Counted from the first letter of the stretch, positions 25,626 through 38,324 are shown. The stretch: DNA of 64,000 nt from Ophiothrix spiculata (GCA_000969725.1 JXSR01S019002.1); one strand, 5' to 3'. Numbers and translations: made by a program. The notes: generated by a model not told the origin, from the sequence alone.

Positions 25626-26663
25626 GTTAGCGTTACTTTGATACGTTAGATTCCGAGGCGAGTGTTGACAGGCTCTTGCATGCGCACACAACCACTATAA
25701 ATAATGATGAGTAAGTACAATCGCCTCGGTGCCGCTCTTAGTTGTTTATATCAATCTAGTGGTAACCATAGCAACATAGATGGATTCATAATCAATTTTA
25801 TTCAAGGAGAAAAAAGACCAAATGAGAGTAAAGTAAACGTTACAACTGAGTTAATCATGATATATTCGCGCCAAAGGTCATAGTACAAAAACAACGAATG
25901 GACTCTCTCATCAGACAGTAATTCGATAACGTTGATTTGGCAGTGCAAAAGACCGTATAAATACAAATGCAGCTCGGTTAGATATTAGATATAGTAATCA
26001 GATAAGCCCATTTGGAAAACTTGGGATGTCATCATTTCTATTTATCTAAATAATCGATTTACTTTCTTGTCATGAATGTAAATTTCTGTTATGAATCATT
26101 TTCAAGATGAAAAACGAATTTTATGACACGATTTGGGCGTCCACGGATGATATTAAATTACATTTCGGTTCAATAACGTTTCATTAAGCAGTAGGAAATA
26201 TATCATGATTTATAAAAACACAAAATAGACAACTCTAGAGTATTGAACGTTAGATTAATAAAACCGTCAGTTTCATTTGTATGCGATGTATCAAAACGGC
26301 AAATTTGATTACCAATACTTTTTATCATCATTGATTTTCATCAGTGATTGAATTTCAAAGCAAAACGTAACTGATGATATTCGAAAAAGGCACGTTGCAA
26401 AATGTTTTTAATACAGACGCAACAGCCAATTGGTAAGTGTAAGGGGGAAATTAATTTCATGTTTCGGATATAATGAAATAGAGTTACTTTATCTTAGACT
26501 ACTTCACCTTTGTCTGATTTTGTGTCATTAGATTAAAGAGTTCTAGTATTGAGACAGCCCCGATACCATGCAAATTATCTCTGAAAATTGTCACAAACCA
26601 ATTAATATGATCCCCTAAATATAATCTTATTCTATACATGGAATGAGCACGGGGAATACTTAT

Positions 26664-27447
26664 ACCACGTGAATCAAAAAAAATGCGCACGCGTTAAAGT
26701 TGATCTTGACCTTGATAAAAGCACTAAATCATAAATTTCTTGTTGTTATAGTAAAGCAAATTTATTTCACTTTCAAATGCAGAAAATATAATAGAAATCG
26801 GTTGAAAAATAAGCAAGATATGACCAATTATATAATCATACCTCTTTTCCCTTCATTTCAATGGGATTAATACACATACCAATGCCTATTAGAATGTAAT
26901 TACATGTCTTTGTCAATTTGGTGTTGGATTTTCCTGATTTTTAAACTACGTACCATGCGTGGTTAACAGATTTTATAAATGTCATTTAACAAAACGTTTT
27001 GTTTGTTTTACATTTCCAGAAGAGAAAAGAAGGAAACCCCATGATTCAGTCTGATTTTAGCTCATTTGACATGTTGACGATAAATTAAATACTCATTTGT
27101 GCAATATTTAATCATACAATTAACTGGACTACTTATTTATGAAATGTTTTAGTCATACTGTGTACATATTGCTTCATTTACAATGCCAGTTCAACAATGA
27201 AATAAAGTTACACAGATAATGGGGACAAAACTCTCACTTCTTTGCTTTCGTCATAATGCCATCACCCGTAATTATGACTGCTTAACTGTGTAAATCCCAT
27301 TGGAATGGAGGCAAAAAAGACGTACTTACAAAATTGGTCATATCTTACTTATTTTTCATCCGATTTCTGTCATTTCTCTACATTTGAAAGTATATTGAAT
27401 TTGCTTCACTATAACAACAAGAATTTTAATACCTACTCCACGTACTA
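26664..27447. mobile_element. Long-TIR foldback element, B only
   Basis: About 780 bp absent from A (near 8,640-8,690). Inverted arms of about 190 bp share the ttcttgttgttatagt, gatgaaaaataag/agatatgaccaatt and tcaatgggatt blocks. The left end has about 70 bp extra outside the matching arms. Boundaries are approximate and no transposase was seen. Confidence 0.65.
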
Positions 27448-28064
27448 AGTATTTTATGGCATAACATTTGAGCATAGAATGCATTCACACTCTTATTGGT
27501 ATATTAACTAATCCTATCTAGATATGATTTGTGTAACACTAGTATGCTTATCATTCCCAACGGACATGAAGTTGAGCGGGTTGAACGTTCAACCGTAGGT
27601 GAGTTAAAACTTTTCAACGTTGAAAAACACGTTTCAACTTGACTATTTTCAACGTTGAATTAACGTGGAGGTTTCAACGCAATAGTTGAGTTGAAACTTA
27701 GAGTATGCTTGACATAGGCTAATCATTTTGTTTCTGAATTTCTCTTTTCCAGACTGATTTGAAGTTTCACCGAGTGTTTCATTGAAATCAGTCATTAACA
27801 TCTTTACAAAAGAGAGCAAAAATATCAATGAAATTACATTCAGGTTCTGAAAGTCCAATAAGCCCAATCAATAAGTAATGTTTAGGTTGAAATATTTTTT
27901 CACTTTCAACGTAAAAATTGAAATTTGAACGTCGAATCAACGTTGGAATTTTAACTCTCTACTCAAGAACGTTACTCCGCCTTTTTTTCTTCTGCAATGA
28001 TTATCTTTCAGCATGTTTAAATATTTTAGGTAGTGTACGTTGCCAACCTTGGTAAATATTGCAC

Positions 28065-28133
28065 GTCTTGTACAAATGACTTTACCATTTGGCCAGATTG
28101 CGTGAGATTATTGATCCATATGGTAAAGGCCAG
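28065..28133 (+). pseudogene. Degenerate counterpart of the 9,092 exon candidate
   Basis: Aligned with 9,092-9,167, this copy has lost both splice signals (gcac for gcag; CAGAT for CAGGT). It carries deletions that change frame upstream of the LREIIDPYGKGQ part, which is itself retained. It supports nothing functional in B. Confidence 0.25.
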
Positions 28134-28705
28134 ATAACTGTGAAAAACATGATTAGCTTAAGCCTTACTACAAATCTGTGTTCGTATTGTCACTACGGCG
28201 GGAACGAATATATTATCATTCAGTTCAGATATGAAATAATCTCAAGGAACAGAAATTGGGCTTTATATACCTAAAGCATATTTTTGGAACAATAACAAAA
28301 ACATAGCATGGAATTCTGAGACTACTCTCATCAATTGGATTTTAGCACATGCATTTTTCTTAAAACAAACGTCAGGGAAATATATATAATCTAATATACC
28401 TCAACGTTGTTATGGAAATTGCCCTCAACGTGATTTACATACTTTTATACGTGCATATTACAAATTTCTACTAATACAATCAAATAATAAACCAATAATA
28501 CCTTCAGATAGAAACCTGAATCCAACAAAAGAAAAGGTCTTAATGTTATTTACAATTAAATCATGTTTGGAAGCGAGCAGATACGTATAATACTTCTTAA
28601 TTTGATTACACATGAAATTCAAGTTGGGTATAACTTGCTCATCTGACACAATTTAATTTAAGAACTGATTCCGTATTTGAAGAAGTGAGTATGTTGTATC
28701 ATACC

Positions 28706-29527
28706 AGGTGTCCCAAAAAATGGTTACATGTAGAAAAATGACCGTGTGCTAGAACTACAGTGGTTAGAGAAATACAACTTTGCACACTTTATATCACAAC
28801 CCTCTTCAGGATACTGGTAAAATTTTCATATCACAGCTATATTTGTTTTTGAGTTATGAACAAAGGAACCTATGTCAGAAACGATTTTGTTCAAAATTTA
28901 ACAAAATCGGAACCATGTTCGTTTGATGTAATTTTAATCATCGTTTAATCCCATGTGAACTTAAAATTGCCAAACCCAAACTTAGGTTGTTGTATACCAT
29001 AGTATAGGGTAGGGTTTCATCTTCTAATTGATACCAAAGTCATGAAAATTGGACTAGCTGTTACGTAATTATGACGTCATAAATTACTACAGGTCTGAAA
29101 ATTATGTCAAAATTTGATTTTATGCAAAAATGGCCACCTATTCAAACTTTCCACCTATTTTGCTATTTCTAAACTGTCGATCGGTCTTTTGATACTAAAT
29201 AAAGAAAATTATAAGTTTAAGATTGTTTTTTTTTCAAAATTTACACAAGTTTGTAGTTTAAAAAGTTAAAGAATTAACGTCTGATCATGATCATTTAGAA
29301 AAAAAATGCACATTAAAATATCACAAAACGTGTATGCTTATTATTTTGTTGAATTTTGAACAATTGCGTTTCTGACATAGGTATCTACCTTTATTAATAA
29401 GTCAAAATCTAATAACGCTGTGATATCAACATTTTACGAGTATCTAGAAGAGAGTTGTAATATAATTTGTGCAAAGTTTCGTTTCTATAACTACTATGGT
29501 TTTAGCACACGATCATTTTTCTACATG
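28706..29527. mobile_element. Long-TIR DNA element with bZIP-site core, B only
   Basis: This 822-bp insert is flanked by TACC (28,702-28,705; 29,528-29,531). A has one TACC at 9,769-9,772. Inverted arms of about 130-150 bp begin CATGTAGAAAAATGA. The left side has about 20 extra bases (aggtgtcccaaaaaatgg) outside the arm, so an alternative reading is a TA-flanked element. The interior carries TTACGTAA (29,061-29,068) and TGACGTCA (29,072-29,079) within a module shared with the elements at 37.6, 51.7, 58.0 and 59.4 kb. Confidence 0.8.
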
Positions 29528-31099
29528 TACCATTGATAGCATTTTTAATCTTTTACAATGAGTGTTTACTGATACTTTTGAAGTGATAATTATGTGAGTT
29601 AATGACTTTAATTAATAGCATTAAGCAAGATTAATAATTGATATGAGTTGCTCGAACATGCTATAATTGGTCACATAATCAGCACGATTACGTTTAACTA
29701 AAAAAATCCAACTGTATATGAACGTAAATGAATTCTATTTATGTTGACCTTACGTTAACCATGCTAAAATATTTGCAAATTTATCATCATAATTAGTTTG
29801 GTGTGCATTCCAGGCCTGATGGGATCGATTCTCATTTGTTCTGATCCGGTGTACGTTCCTGTTTTTCCCTTTAGATTTAACGAAATAAATTATGTTTTTT
29901 GTAGCTCACGCTACACATATTGTGCATCAGTACATTTGAAGAATTATGACTTTTGAGAATAAGTAACATTAAACGTTAATCATATATTTCGGCATTTTCT
30001 CAGAGGGGTCAAAATTTGTGTAAATAATTTTTTACGGACTGATACATAAATCTCGGAATCGGCTTTTTTCGGTCTCATGTGTGATACATTAATTTTTAGC
30101 AATGTCCTCAAGGTTTCTTTCAAACGAGATTTTCTGTGTATAATAGTTCCGAGGTGTTTCAGCTTATCCTTTCGAGGACCGATACACAGAGATACACAAA
30201 GTATTTTTGAACAGTCCTCGAAGCTATTGGGCATGTGGTGCATTGGGAATGGGGTCGGGTGTGTAGCGTAAAAATGTTTCACTCGTAAAACGAATGGAGA
30301 TTAGAACTTATATCTTGACATGTGTATTTGGTTAATTATTTTGATTTACATTATTCTCTTTTGACTGAACAAAAACGTTGTAACTGTATTCATATTAAAA
30401 CGCGGAGTTCAGCTTCATTTATTCAAATTGTCTTAAAAGTGAGTATAGTGTCTCTGAATTCCTGTTGATATTCAAGATTCCATTAAGGTAATTAAAAGGT
30501 CTCTTACTCATTGATTTGAATTTTAAATTCTGTTATCATTTGTACGTTTGTAGCTGTGTAATTTGATCCTCACATAATTGCTTTATTATTTAGAATATTT
30601 TTTGATCATTTAGCTTATCAATACAAGGCTTGGTTAAAGTTTTAGTATCGACATTATGTATATTTGACAATACCATTTAGAACTGTTCAAGATATATAAC
30701 ATACGATTGTGTGATTTTCCTCTGTAATTAATACTATATATTATGAAATTTATATTACGAAAACATTTCAAGTTGGCACCAACAAATTGTTTAGCAATGT
30801 GTTTTTCTATCTTCTTCATGGTCACCCAGTCTCTTCGACAAAATATATAGCCGACCTTTTAAACAAGCATAGCTTCATAATTGCTTTATATGAATTGCTT
30901 TAATTGAATATTTAATATCAATACTGATGCATAGCACGCAATTAGCTGCGCTATGGTTTTGTAAAAATGTAGACAAGCGCGTTTTAATATTAATGCACTG
31001 AGATTTGTTATATTCCAGTTGATTGCTTCACGTTTACTCTTAACATCACGCTTTCAAGATAGTAAAGGGTAAACACTCTTCATCTGCCCAGGACAATGT

Positions 31100-31790
31100 A
31101 AATCCTATCTGTTCTTTAATCATGAATAAGAGAAATAGTTTCCACTGCAGCCGAACCATGGATTATGGCTCCCCGTCGGTTAGTCATGCATTACGAAGCG
31201 AGGGAATAACTGCTGAGCTAACTGAGCAGACTTGAGATCGTGAACTGAAATCTAAAACATACATAAGAATGGCGTATATTTATTTTGTTTATATAAAAAT
31301 TGCAATTTTTGCCTCGATGAAATGCTCAATTTGCAAGTAAATGTGTAGATGTAGATATTAAAAACAGGCAATACAGAGCTCAAACGGAGAGACCTCAGAC
31401 TCAGAGTCGTATTCACGTCCATTTTTTCAGGCAAAACAACGCGAGTTTATTACATTATCTTTCAAAACTAACACCACCTATTTATAAAATATTATTTGTA
31501 ATCCTATAAGAAGTATCAAGCCAATTAACAATCTGTCAAAATTGAAAAACAATCGAATTGTCCGAACATCATGAAATTATGAGGTAAAGGCGTCATCTTT
31601 TTCGAAGTAGTCTGCTGACGCCATTTTGACCTTGATCATGGACGTGAAATCACTAGTAAAGATAAAGTATAAACTAGATACTCTATTCCATATGTATGTA
31701 TGCAAAAAATTGTGATATTCTGACATGTGTAAGTAGGCAAAAACTTGCAAGTAAACATACAGTTCCGCCGTCTCGCCTGCGGAAAAGAAG
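31100..31790 (-). repeat. Interspersed repeat with tRNA-like head (inverted copy)
   Basis: The reverse complement aligns over most of its length with 34,664-35,350. Shared blocks include cctacttacacatntcagaat, catcatgaaattatgagg in opposite sense and cctcgcttcgtaatgcatgac. Both copies face each other about 3 kb apart. The frames inside are not conserved. Confidence 0.75.
31150..31225 (-). other. tRNA-like (SINE head) sequence, decayed
   Basis: On the minus strand TAGCTCAGCAGTT (within 31,203-31,220) fits a Pol III A box well, and GGTTCGGC at about 31,150-31,157 is a damaged B box. The core cctcgcttcgtaatgcatgac resembles a tRNA anticodon arm, possibly Thr-like. It does not fold into a good tRNA. 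Confidence 0.4.
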
Positions 31791-31897
31791 TGTAGCCTTA
31801 ATATGTGTAATTGAATTGAATTCAAAATGCTGAACAAGATTGCTATCATGGTTGATGGATACAAGCTCTCCGTAACTTCAGTCTGAGCTTCATTATT

Positions 31898-32129
31898 TAG
31901 GCTCAATCGCATATCAACGTATTAGAATCAACATACGCCTAACAAAGATTTCTAGTATGAACGTATGCTTAACGGAATCATTGTATGGAAACGAAATGAA
32001 CGTATACCTAACGAACACCAAATTAAACGTTCTTTTAACGATCATAACAAACATAATTTTTAAAAAGCAATACAAAGCACGTTACAAGAGTACGTAAAGC
32101 TCTATACGTTGATGTGTGAGTGAGCTCAA
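31898..32129. mobile_element. ACGTAT-rich MITE related to 6,039-6,310
   Basis: Inverted ends share the acatcaacgtatagag / atatcaacgtattaga block and the same ACGTA/TAACG-rich interior style as the 6 kb element. Target duplication is unclear and the limits are approximate. Confidence 0.5.
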
Positions 32130-34660
32130 GATGGTTTGACATAAAATGACCATTGATATGCCTATTTAGTCGCTGCAATTAATTGCATTAAATTAGCACT
32201 ATTTTAAAAATTATCTTTTCTAAAACAATGGTAGTTGTCGATATCAATTATTTGAAGCTAACAACAAAAACATTGTCTTTTTCCAAAGTTCAGTACCCAT
32301 GACTGTATGAGGAATTCATGATGTTAAATTCATATGCAGCAGGTCCGATTCCCTTTCTTTGAAATACAATATATACACGAAAAATTCATATTACGTTTCG
32401 GTTTAAAACATATGTACTGGTGTTTGTTCAAACTACTAATTATCGGGATATGAAAAATATTAGAATACTTCAATTATATTTGTAATTGTACTTTCACCAT
32501 TCAATGTAAATTTCTTTTTAATAAATATGATGTAATTATAATGGATCTTATTATTTAATTTTCTTGTTAATTTCTTTGGCCTACTTTTAGATTTACCCAC
32601 CATCCCAATTTTAGAATGAAATTTTATCGCTTGAAATTAATGTTGATGGTTGAACAGACAAATATATGCTATCATTAAAACACTATAGTATAGATGTAAA
32701 ATGACTGTGGAGCAGTTTGGAGGCTATTTATTATCAAAGTAATAGCACATAACTACATATGTAGCTAATGAAGTCTATGTAATATCCACAAGGGAGACAC
32801 CAGATCTAAACAAGTAATTGCACTAGCTGTAACACGGTTGGTGTTTGATGCAATATGTATTGGAGGCGCTGTTTGTTTCAAACGATATTTTCCAGATGTA
32901 AGAGTGATTTGTTTGTCAAATTGGACATAGTATTGTTTTGGTTTATTCTATATAAGAATAGTCATATCCCCGGAGGTTAACTGTAAGTAGATAGTAGATC
33001 TTTTTAATTGTTAAGAGAAAGATCACATTTTTCTTATATTAAATCTTAAATTTCTAGTTTTGAAGAGTATACCGGATGCAACTTAAAGGTGAAACCTCAC
33101 AAAATACATTTCAGAGATCAAGCTTCAGTGAGCTGAAAGGAAATAATTCATAAGTTCAAATAAGAACCTTCACCTTCAATGGTTATTAAGAGAGAACATG
33201 AACATTCAAAGAAAACGTTTTAAATGTCAAAATTAAGTCGCATCCCCCAAATTTGACAATGTACAAAAAAGGTCCACAAAAATTCCCTAAATAACCAACA
33301 AAAGAACACCTAAAGCACCAAAACAAGTAAATGTAGGCCGTTTTTTAATAAAATACTACACAAAATGCTTGGAAAACTATAAAAACCTACTAAAATTAGT
33401 TTAGGGTCGACCAAAACGAAATTGTTTCCTCTAAAAGGTCCCCTTTTTGAAAATCCGCATCCCCCTCGAAAAAATCCTGGCTACGGGCCTGAAACAAACC
33501 AGCAAACAGAGACAAGAAATATCCAAAGTAAAATAAAAGTAAACATATACATATTATGTTCAGATTTGTACACATTCTTAAAATTCTTTATACCATCACT
33601 ACATTTATTATATTTACTTTGTGAAAATTATGAATTATGATGATTTCCTGTTTAATATTTCAAATTGGTTACTTTAGAGTATTAACTTAAACATAGGCAG
33701 GAAGAAAAAGCTGTAAATTAAATTGATAAAACGTGTTCTCAATCAGTTTGAATCATCAAATGTTTTTGCGGTTTGAAGGTAAATAGATAAACTGCTTTCA
33801 AAATGTTTGTTTTAGCATCCAGCTTTAACATCATATTTCCAAGATTTTATATTTTATATTAGCGCAAAAAGTTTTCAATAAGAATGTGTCAATATGGTCT
33901 CAGTCACATACCACATCAAACATTGCGTAAACTGATTGAAAATCAATCTGGTGTGCTAAGGAGAAACATAGCGAAACCTTAGTGAGAGGCTCAAACAATA
34001 TACTGCAGAAACAAACTTCATAAAACCTATATTTCCGTTGCTAAACATTGCCAGAAAACTCGATATGAACCTGGCCTTGATAACATCTCGATGTGCAGAT
34101 AGGGCAAACTATTATATTACAAAATAAGAGAGTCTATTTACGTTAAAAGAGAGACCAGTCCCATAGAGACGTGGGCACGAACTTTCTAACTTTTACGACT
34201 CCCTTCTGGAAACACCTTTACCGAAAACAACGCCATCTACGAAACCGTTCAGAGGAGGATCAGTTGGAATTCAGTATTAGATCACTGATGACGGAATGGG
34301 TATCACTGAAATTATTAGGAACAAAAATGTAAGCGTTGTAGACCTGTTTTAAATTTATTCTAGTGATTTCTACCAACACGTATAAGAACATCCATTCGTC
34401 TTAGTCAGTCTTCCTTAGGCTACACTGAATGATATATTAAGATCCTGATATCATTATGATTTTCTACAAATATAATCCAATGCTTATGTCCACAAATCAC
34501 CTGAACACGAGGATTTGTCGCTAATATGCAACGCAAAAAATGTAATGGAACTTCTATCTGTAAATATATTATTGAATTTGAAAACAAAATATGATTCACA
34601 TAAACCAAGCAAATAATGAAATAAACTTGTTGGCATTTTTTTTAATAATTTGGTTAGTCA
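32130..34660. other. Non-coding stretch with one dispersed-repeat fragment
   Basis: A+T-rich, with no supported gene. Only the GC-richer block near 33,400-33,497 stands out. Confidence 0.5.
33238..33497 (-). repeat. Likely dispersed repeat fragment
   Basis: On the minus strand it begins AGGCCCGTAGCCAGGATTTT followed by a G-rich tract, unlike its surroundings. No second copy is in the window, so repeat status is inferred from base composition and general recollection of similar blocks in animal genomes. Confidence 0.3.
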
Positions 34661-34663
34661 GTC

Positions 34664-35350
34664 CCTAAATCGTCTCGCTCGGCTGAAAGTCATTTTTACT
34701 GCAAGTTTTTACCTACTTACACATATCAGAATATTGCAATTTTTGGCGTAAATATGGAATAGAGTCTCTAGTTTATACATGCAACTTTACTAGTGATTGC
34801 ACGTGCATTATTGAATAAAAATTGACGCCATTTTCGCCGAAACCTCATAATTTCATGATGTTCGAACATTCGGCTGTTTTCTAACATTGACAGATTGTAG
34901 GCTTGATATTATTTAATATATTATTGAATTACAAATAATTTTTTATAAATATGTTGTGTTGATTTTGAATGATAACGTAACACACCCGCGTTGTTTTCCC
35001 CAAAAAAACAGACGTGAATTACGACTCTGAGTTCGCCCTCTTTGAGCTGTGAATTGCCTGTTCTTAGTATCTACATTATCTACATTTTGTCTGGTATGCG
35101 CATTCGCATAATTTACTTAAAAATTGAGCATTCGAATGAGGCAAAAATTGAAATTTTTATGTAAACAAAAGAAAAATACGGCATTTTAATGTTTATGTTT
35201 TTAATTTTAGTTCACGATCTCAAAGCTGCCTGGATAGTTCGGCGGTTGATCCCTCGCTTCGTAATGCATGACTTACCCCTGCCATAATCCATGGTTCGAG
35301 TCCCCGCAAATGAAGTGGAAACTATTTATCTTTTCTGTATTACTTTGACG
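34664..35350 (+). repeat. Interspersed repeat with tRNA-like head (direct copy)
   Basis: Aligned inversely to 31,100-31,790. Its first about 80 bp (cgtctcgctcggctgaaag, tttactgcaagtttttacct, cacatatcagaat) also match 63,843-64,000. The tRNA-like part lies at its right end. Confidence 0.75.
35225..35310 (+). other. tRNA-like (SINE head) sequence
   Basis: A perfect B box GGTTCGAGTCC lies at 35,293-35,303. A degenerate A box lies at about 35,232-35,247 and an anticodon-arm-like cctcgcttcgtaatgcatg between them. Spacing is tRNA-like but the stems are poor. It is better read as the Pol III head of a SINE than as a tRNA gene. Confidence 0.45.
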
Positions 35351-36624
35351 CGCATAGAGAGCAAAAATGTATTGTAGTCTTTGTTTTTAAGCGTTTACTC
35401 TGTTCTTTTTCTCGCTTGTTAAAACCAGACATTTACATACACTGTCACTGATTAATTTATTGACAGTGTCATGTTTATAGTCAAAGGTGGCACCTGAATC
35501 ACTGGTCTGAGATATTACGTTGTTCTTATCTACTTTTCCCACTTCATATTATTGTAATTCTCGGATATATGAAAATTATCAAATATTGTGAATGTTTAGC
35601 CTTAAGTACCCTTTAATATGTTTGCCCTGTTAGTAAACTAACTACTTATTCTTGAAATGTGCGACTTCATTTCTTTGAATTTCTTCTTACGATTAAACTG
35701 TGAAAGGTTTTCGGTCAGTAGATATCAAGGTTAATTTTTTTTCACCTGCTCGCAAAATCTATACAAATGAAAACGGTATTCTTTTCAGAGTTGAAACAAA
35801 ATTAACAAATATTTAGCATCATGTAGAATTTGTTTTATAATGGCTAAATTTGCAGATACAGGTTTGAAATAACCATTGCTTGATTTATAGAAGGTTTCTG
35901 TCTCTGTAAAATAAGTAAGGCGCGTCTGTACGCTGTAGTACATTAATAACAAATCAAATTGACTGGCCCTTTCTAAGAAATAAAACCGCTTTCAAAAAGT
36001 GATAATTCTCTAAATGTTAAAAAATGGAATGTATTTCCAGGCATTGATGATATCAATTTTTTTTTTAAAACCGTCTTCAAACCTACGGTTAATACGCATC
36101 CAATATTAATGACAGTTGATCAAAACGTATACTTAACTAAATAGATTGGACCTTGGGATTAGACAATATATATCATTATTACAACGAAATATTGTTTGAT
36201 TGATGACCTAAATATTTGTTTGATAATTTATTTTGCTTTGACTTTAAACGAACTTAAAGCGACTGAAAGACTAAATGATCATCATTTGTTCAAATAACTT
36301 CGACATTAGAACGTAATTTAAAGAATTTCTCTTACTTTGACAAATGTACCGTATCCATAAATTTGCATTTTCAGATATTTTATAAAAAGGTCATTTCTAT
36401 ACACCGTTGAAGAATCTTGAAATGAACTATATAAAATTACATAAAATTTGTGCATATGCTATGTCGAAAATGACAATAATTATAATGTGATCGATTCACA
36501 GATTAGATAGAAAATGCTTATTTTAGTGGCGAGCAGAAATATAAGTATTACCATAGTTGGTTGAAGGAAGAAAATCTGTATAGTCGGTAATTAAAGTAAG
36601 AGTGTATCAGAGAGAGTATCTGGG

Positions 36625-36714
36625 CCATGTGGAAGAACAGAGGGATACTCAAATTTCCCTCTGAACATGGACCCAGTATAAAGAAAAAATAAACAAACAA
36701 ACAAACAAACCAAT
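36625..36714 (+). mobile_element. Short retroelement 3' end with (AAAC)n tail
   Basis: An imperfect hairpin (CAGAGGGA paired with TCCCTCTG, GGGCCATG with CATGGACCC) is followed by cagtataaag and a run of AAAC units. The similar P block at 51 kb lacks it. Likely a LINE or SINE tail; the family is not assigned. Confidence 0.45.
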
Positions 36715-36821
36715 GTGTAATGACTTTTAACTTTGCATTAAAATAACTGAATAGTAGGTATGGCTTTCGAAACCGAAAACCGTCTAACTTCCAGTGAACA
36801 TCAATGTTAAACTGCTGACCT

Positions 36822-37370
36822 GCAATAATAGTGTGAGTACATTAGATGTTGTGCATAATAGAGAGAAACTGGATTGATGACTTCATTTCCTTTTTCAATA
36901 TTGAAATCATGGTAGTTAAGAGTGTCATTTTCATTTTACATCCAATACTTTTACAATGCGATTACAGTGTGTCCCACAAAAGAAATTATAATATTTGCCT
37001 GTAAAGTTCGTGGCTTTACCGGATAGTTAGAAAATATGTAAAGATGTTATTTTATATTCAATGCAAATTCGTCTTCAAAATAACGTTTGTTTCATTTCAA
37101 TAAGTAATCTAGAACAGCAATAATAGTGGGAGTACATTAGATATAGTGCATAATAGAGAGAAACTGGATTAATGACTTCATTTTTCTTTTACATCAAATA
37201 CTTTTACAAAGCGATTACAGTGTGTCCCAGAAAAAAAAGTTATAATATTTGCCAGTAAAGTTCGTGGATTTACCGGATAGTTAGAAAATATGTAAAGAAG
37301 TTATTTTATATTCAATGAAACAGTCTTCAAAATAACGTTTGTTTCATTTCAATCAGTAATCTAGAAAAGA
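36822..37370 (+). repeat. Direct tandem duplication, about 280-bp unit x2
   Basis: Units at about 36,822-37,112 and 37,115-37,370 share the gagagaaactggatt, cgattacagtgtgtccca and ggatagttagaaaatatgtaaag blocks. P3 (59,095-59,230) has only a single, partial unit. Confidence 0.8.
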
Positions 37371-37647
37371 AGTTATGCTTTGTCAAATATTTGGATGTAA
37401 AATTTGCTGTCCAATTATAAGGATTTTGTATGTTTCTCTTGAGTATTGTCCCTAATTTGCATACTAAACCGTAACGAAGTGTATTAATTTATTATGTGCA
37501 ATTCTATCTTTTATCTATGATGACAAACTGAACAAATTTAATGAAAAAATAATAAATCTTCCAAGGTAACCTATTTCCACCAAAATTTTAATAAAACATA
37601 ACGTTTGTTGTACACTACCGATTGAAATGAAACATACGGTATCATAA

Positions 37648-38223
37648 CCCTCGTCTTCCTTAAGGGGTGGTTACCACCAACCCTAACGGATGATCGCCGA
37701 TTGCACCAAAACGCAAAACAAAGCGACTCTGAGCATTTAGGCAATTGTTTTTACATCCTTTTCGATCATTTTGGCGGGGGAAAAAATCGGGGTACCACCT
37801 AAGGTGGGGTTATGGTAGGCCGTCAAAGTCGGCGGGTAGGGGGTGGTTGCCACCTCGAAAAATTTAAATCGCCATTTTGAAAAATATCTGTATGCTATGG
37901 ACTTAAAACTTACAGAACATATTAGAATTGTTGATTCCTTCATTTATAAAAAAAACCCGACGAAAATCGGATATTTAGAACTTTTATAGTGATTTGTTGA
38001 AAAAGTGGCAATTTTTGCAAAAGTCGGAAATATTTTGTGACGTCATAATTACGTAACGCCTCGACCGATTTTCATGATCTTTGTATCAATGGAAAGAGGA
38101 GACTCTACCCTATTCTTTAGTACCAAACAATATAACTTTAGGGGTCCCAATTTTAAAATCACAGGGGGATAGTACCCCCCTCAGGAAGACGTGTTACAAT
38201 ACAAGGCTTAGGAAGACGAGGGT
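37648..38223. mobile_element. TA-type MITE with bZIP-site core
   Basis: This 576-bp element is flanked by TA (37,646-37,647; 38,224-38,225). Inverted ends are ACCCTCGTCTTCCTTA and, from the right, ACCCTCGTCTTCCTAA. The interior holds TGACGTCA (38,038-38,045) and TTACGTAA (38,049-38,056). Homologous interiors occur at 28.9-29.1, 51.7-52.1, 58.0-58.3 and 59.4-59.9 kb. Confidence 0.85.
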
Positions 38224-38324
38224 TAAAGTTCAATTCATGGAATATCAAATGCAACCATTGCATAATTTCTGACTTTCCGTTAAATCTACGAAAATTACAC
38301 GCAAAGATTGTAAGGTCTTCTTCT

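Larger units (their letters stand above)
17249..30948 (+). repeat. Duplicon B (right copy of large direct duplication)
   Basis: This is the second copy of the segment at 1-11,230, in direct orientation, with many small indels and several large ones relative to A. B-only insertions are at 24,415-24,627, about 26,664-27,447 and 28,706-29,527, plus an AAT microsatellite near 21,640. B lacks the A insertions at 1,173-1,391, 1,810-2,157 and 6,039-6,310. It also keeps about 120 bp near 18,310-18,430 that A lacks. The right boundary is near 30,948. Confidence 0.9.

Noticed and set aside
35225-35310. True tRNA-Thr gene
   Set aside because: The B box is good, but the acceptor and anticodon stems do not pair and the unit lies in a repeat present three times.
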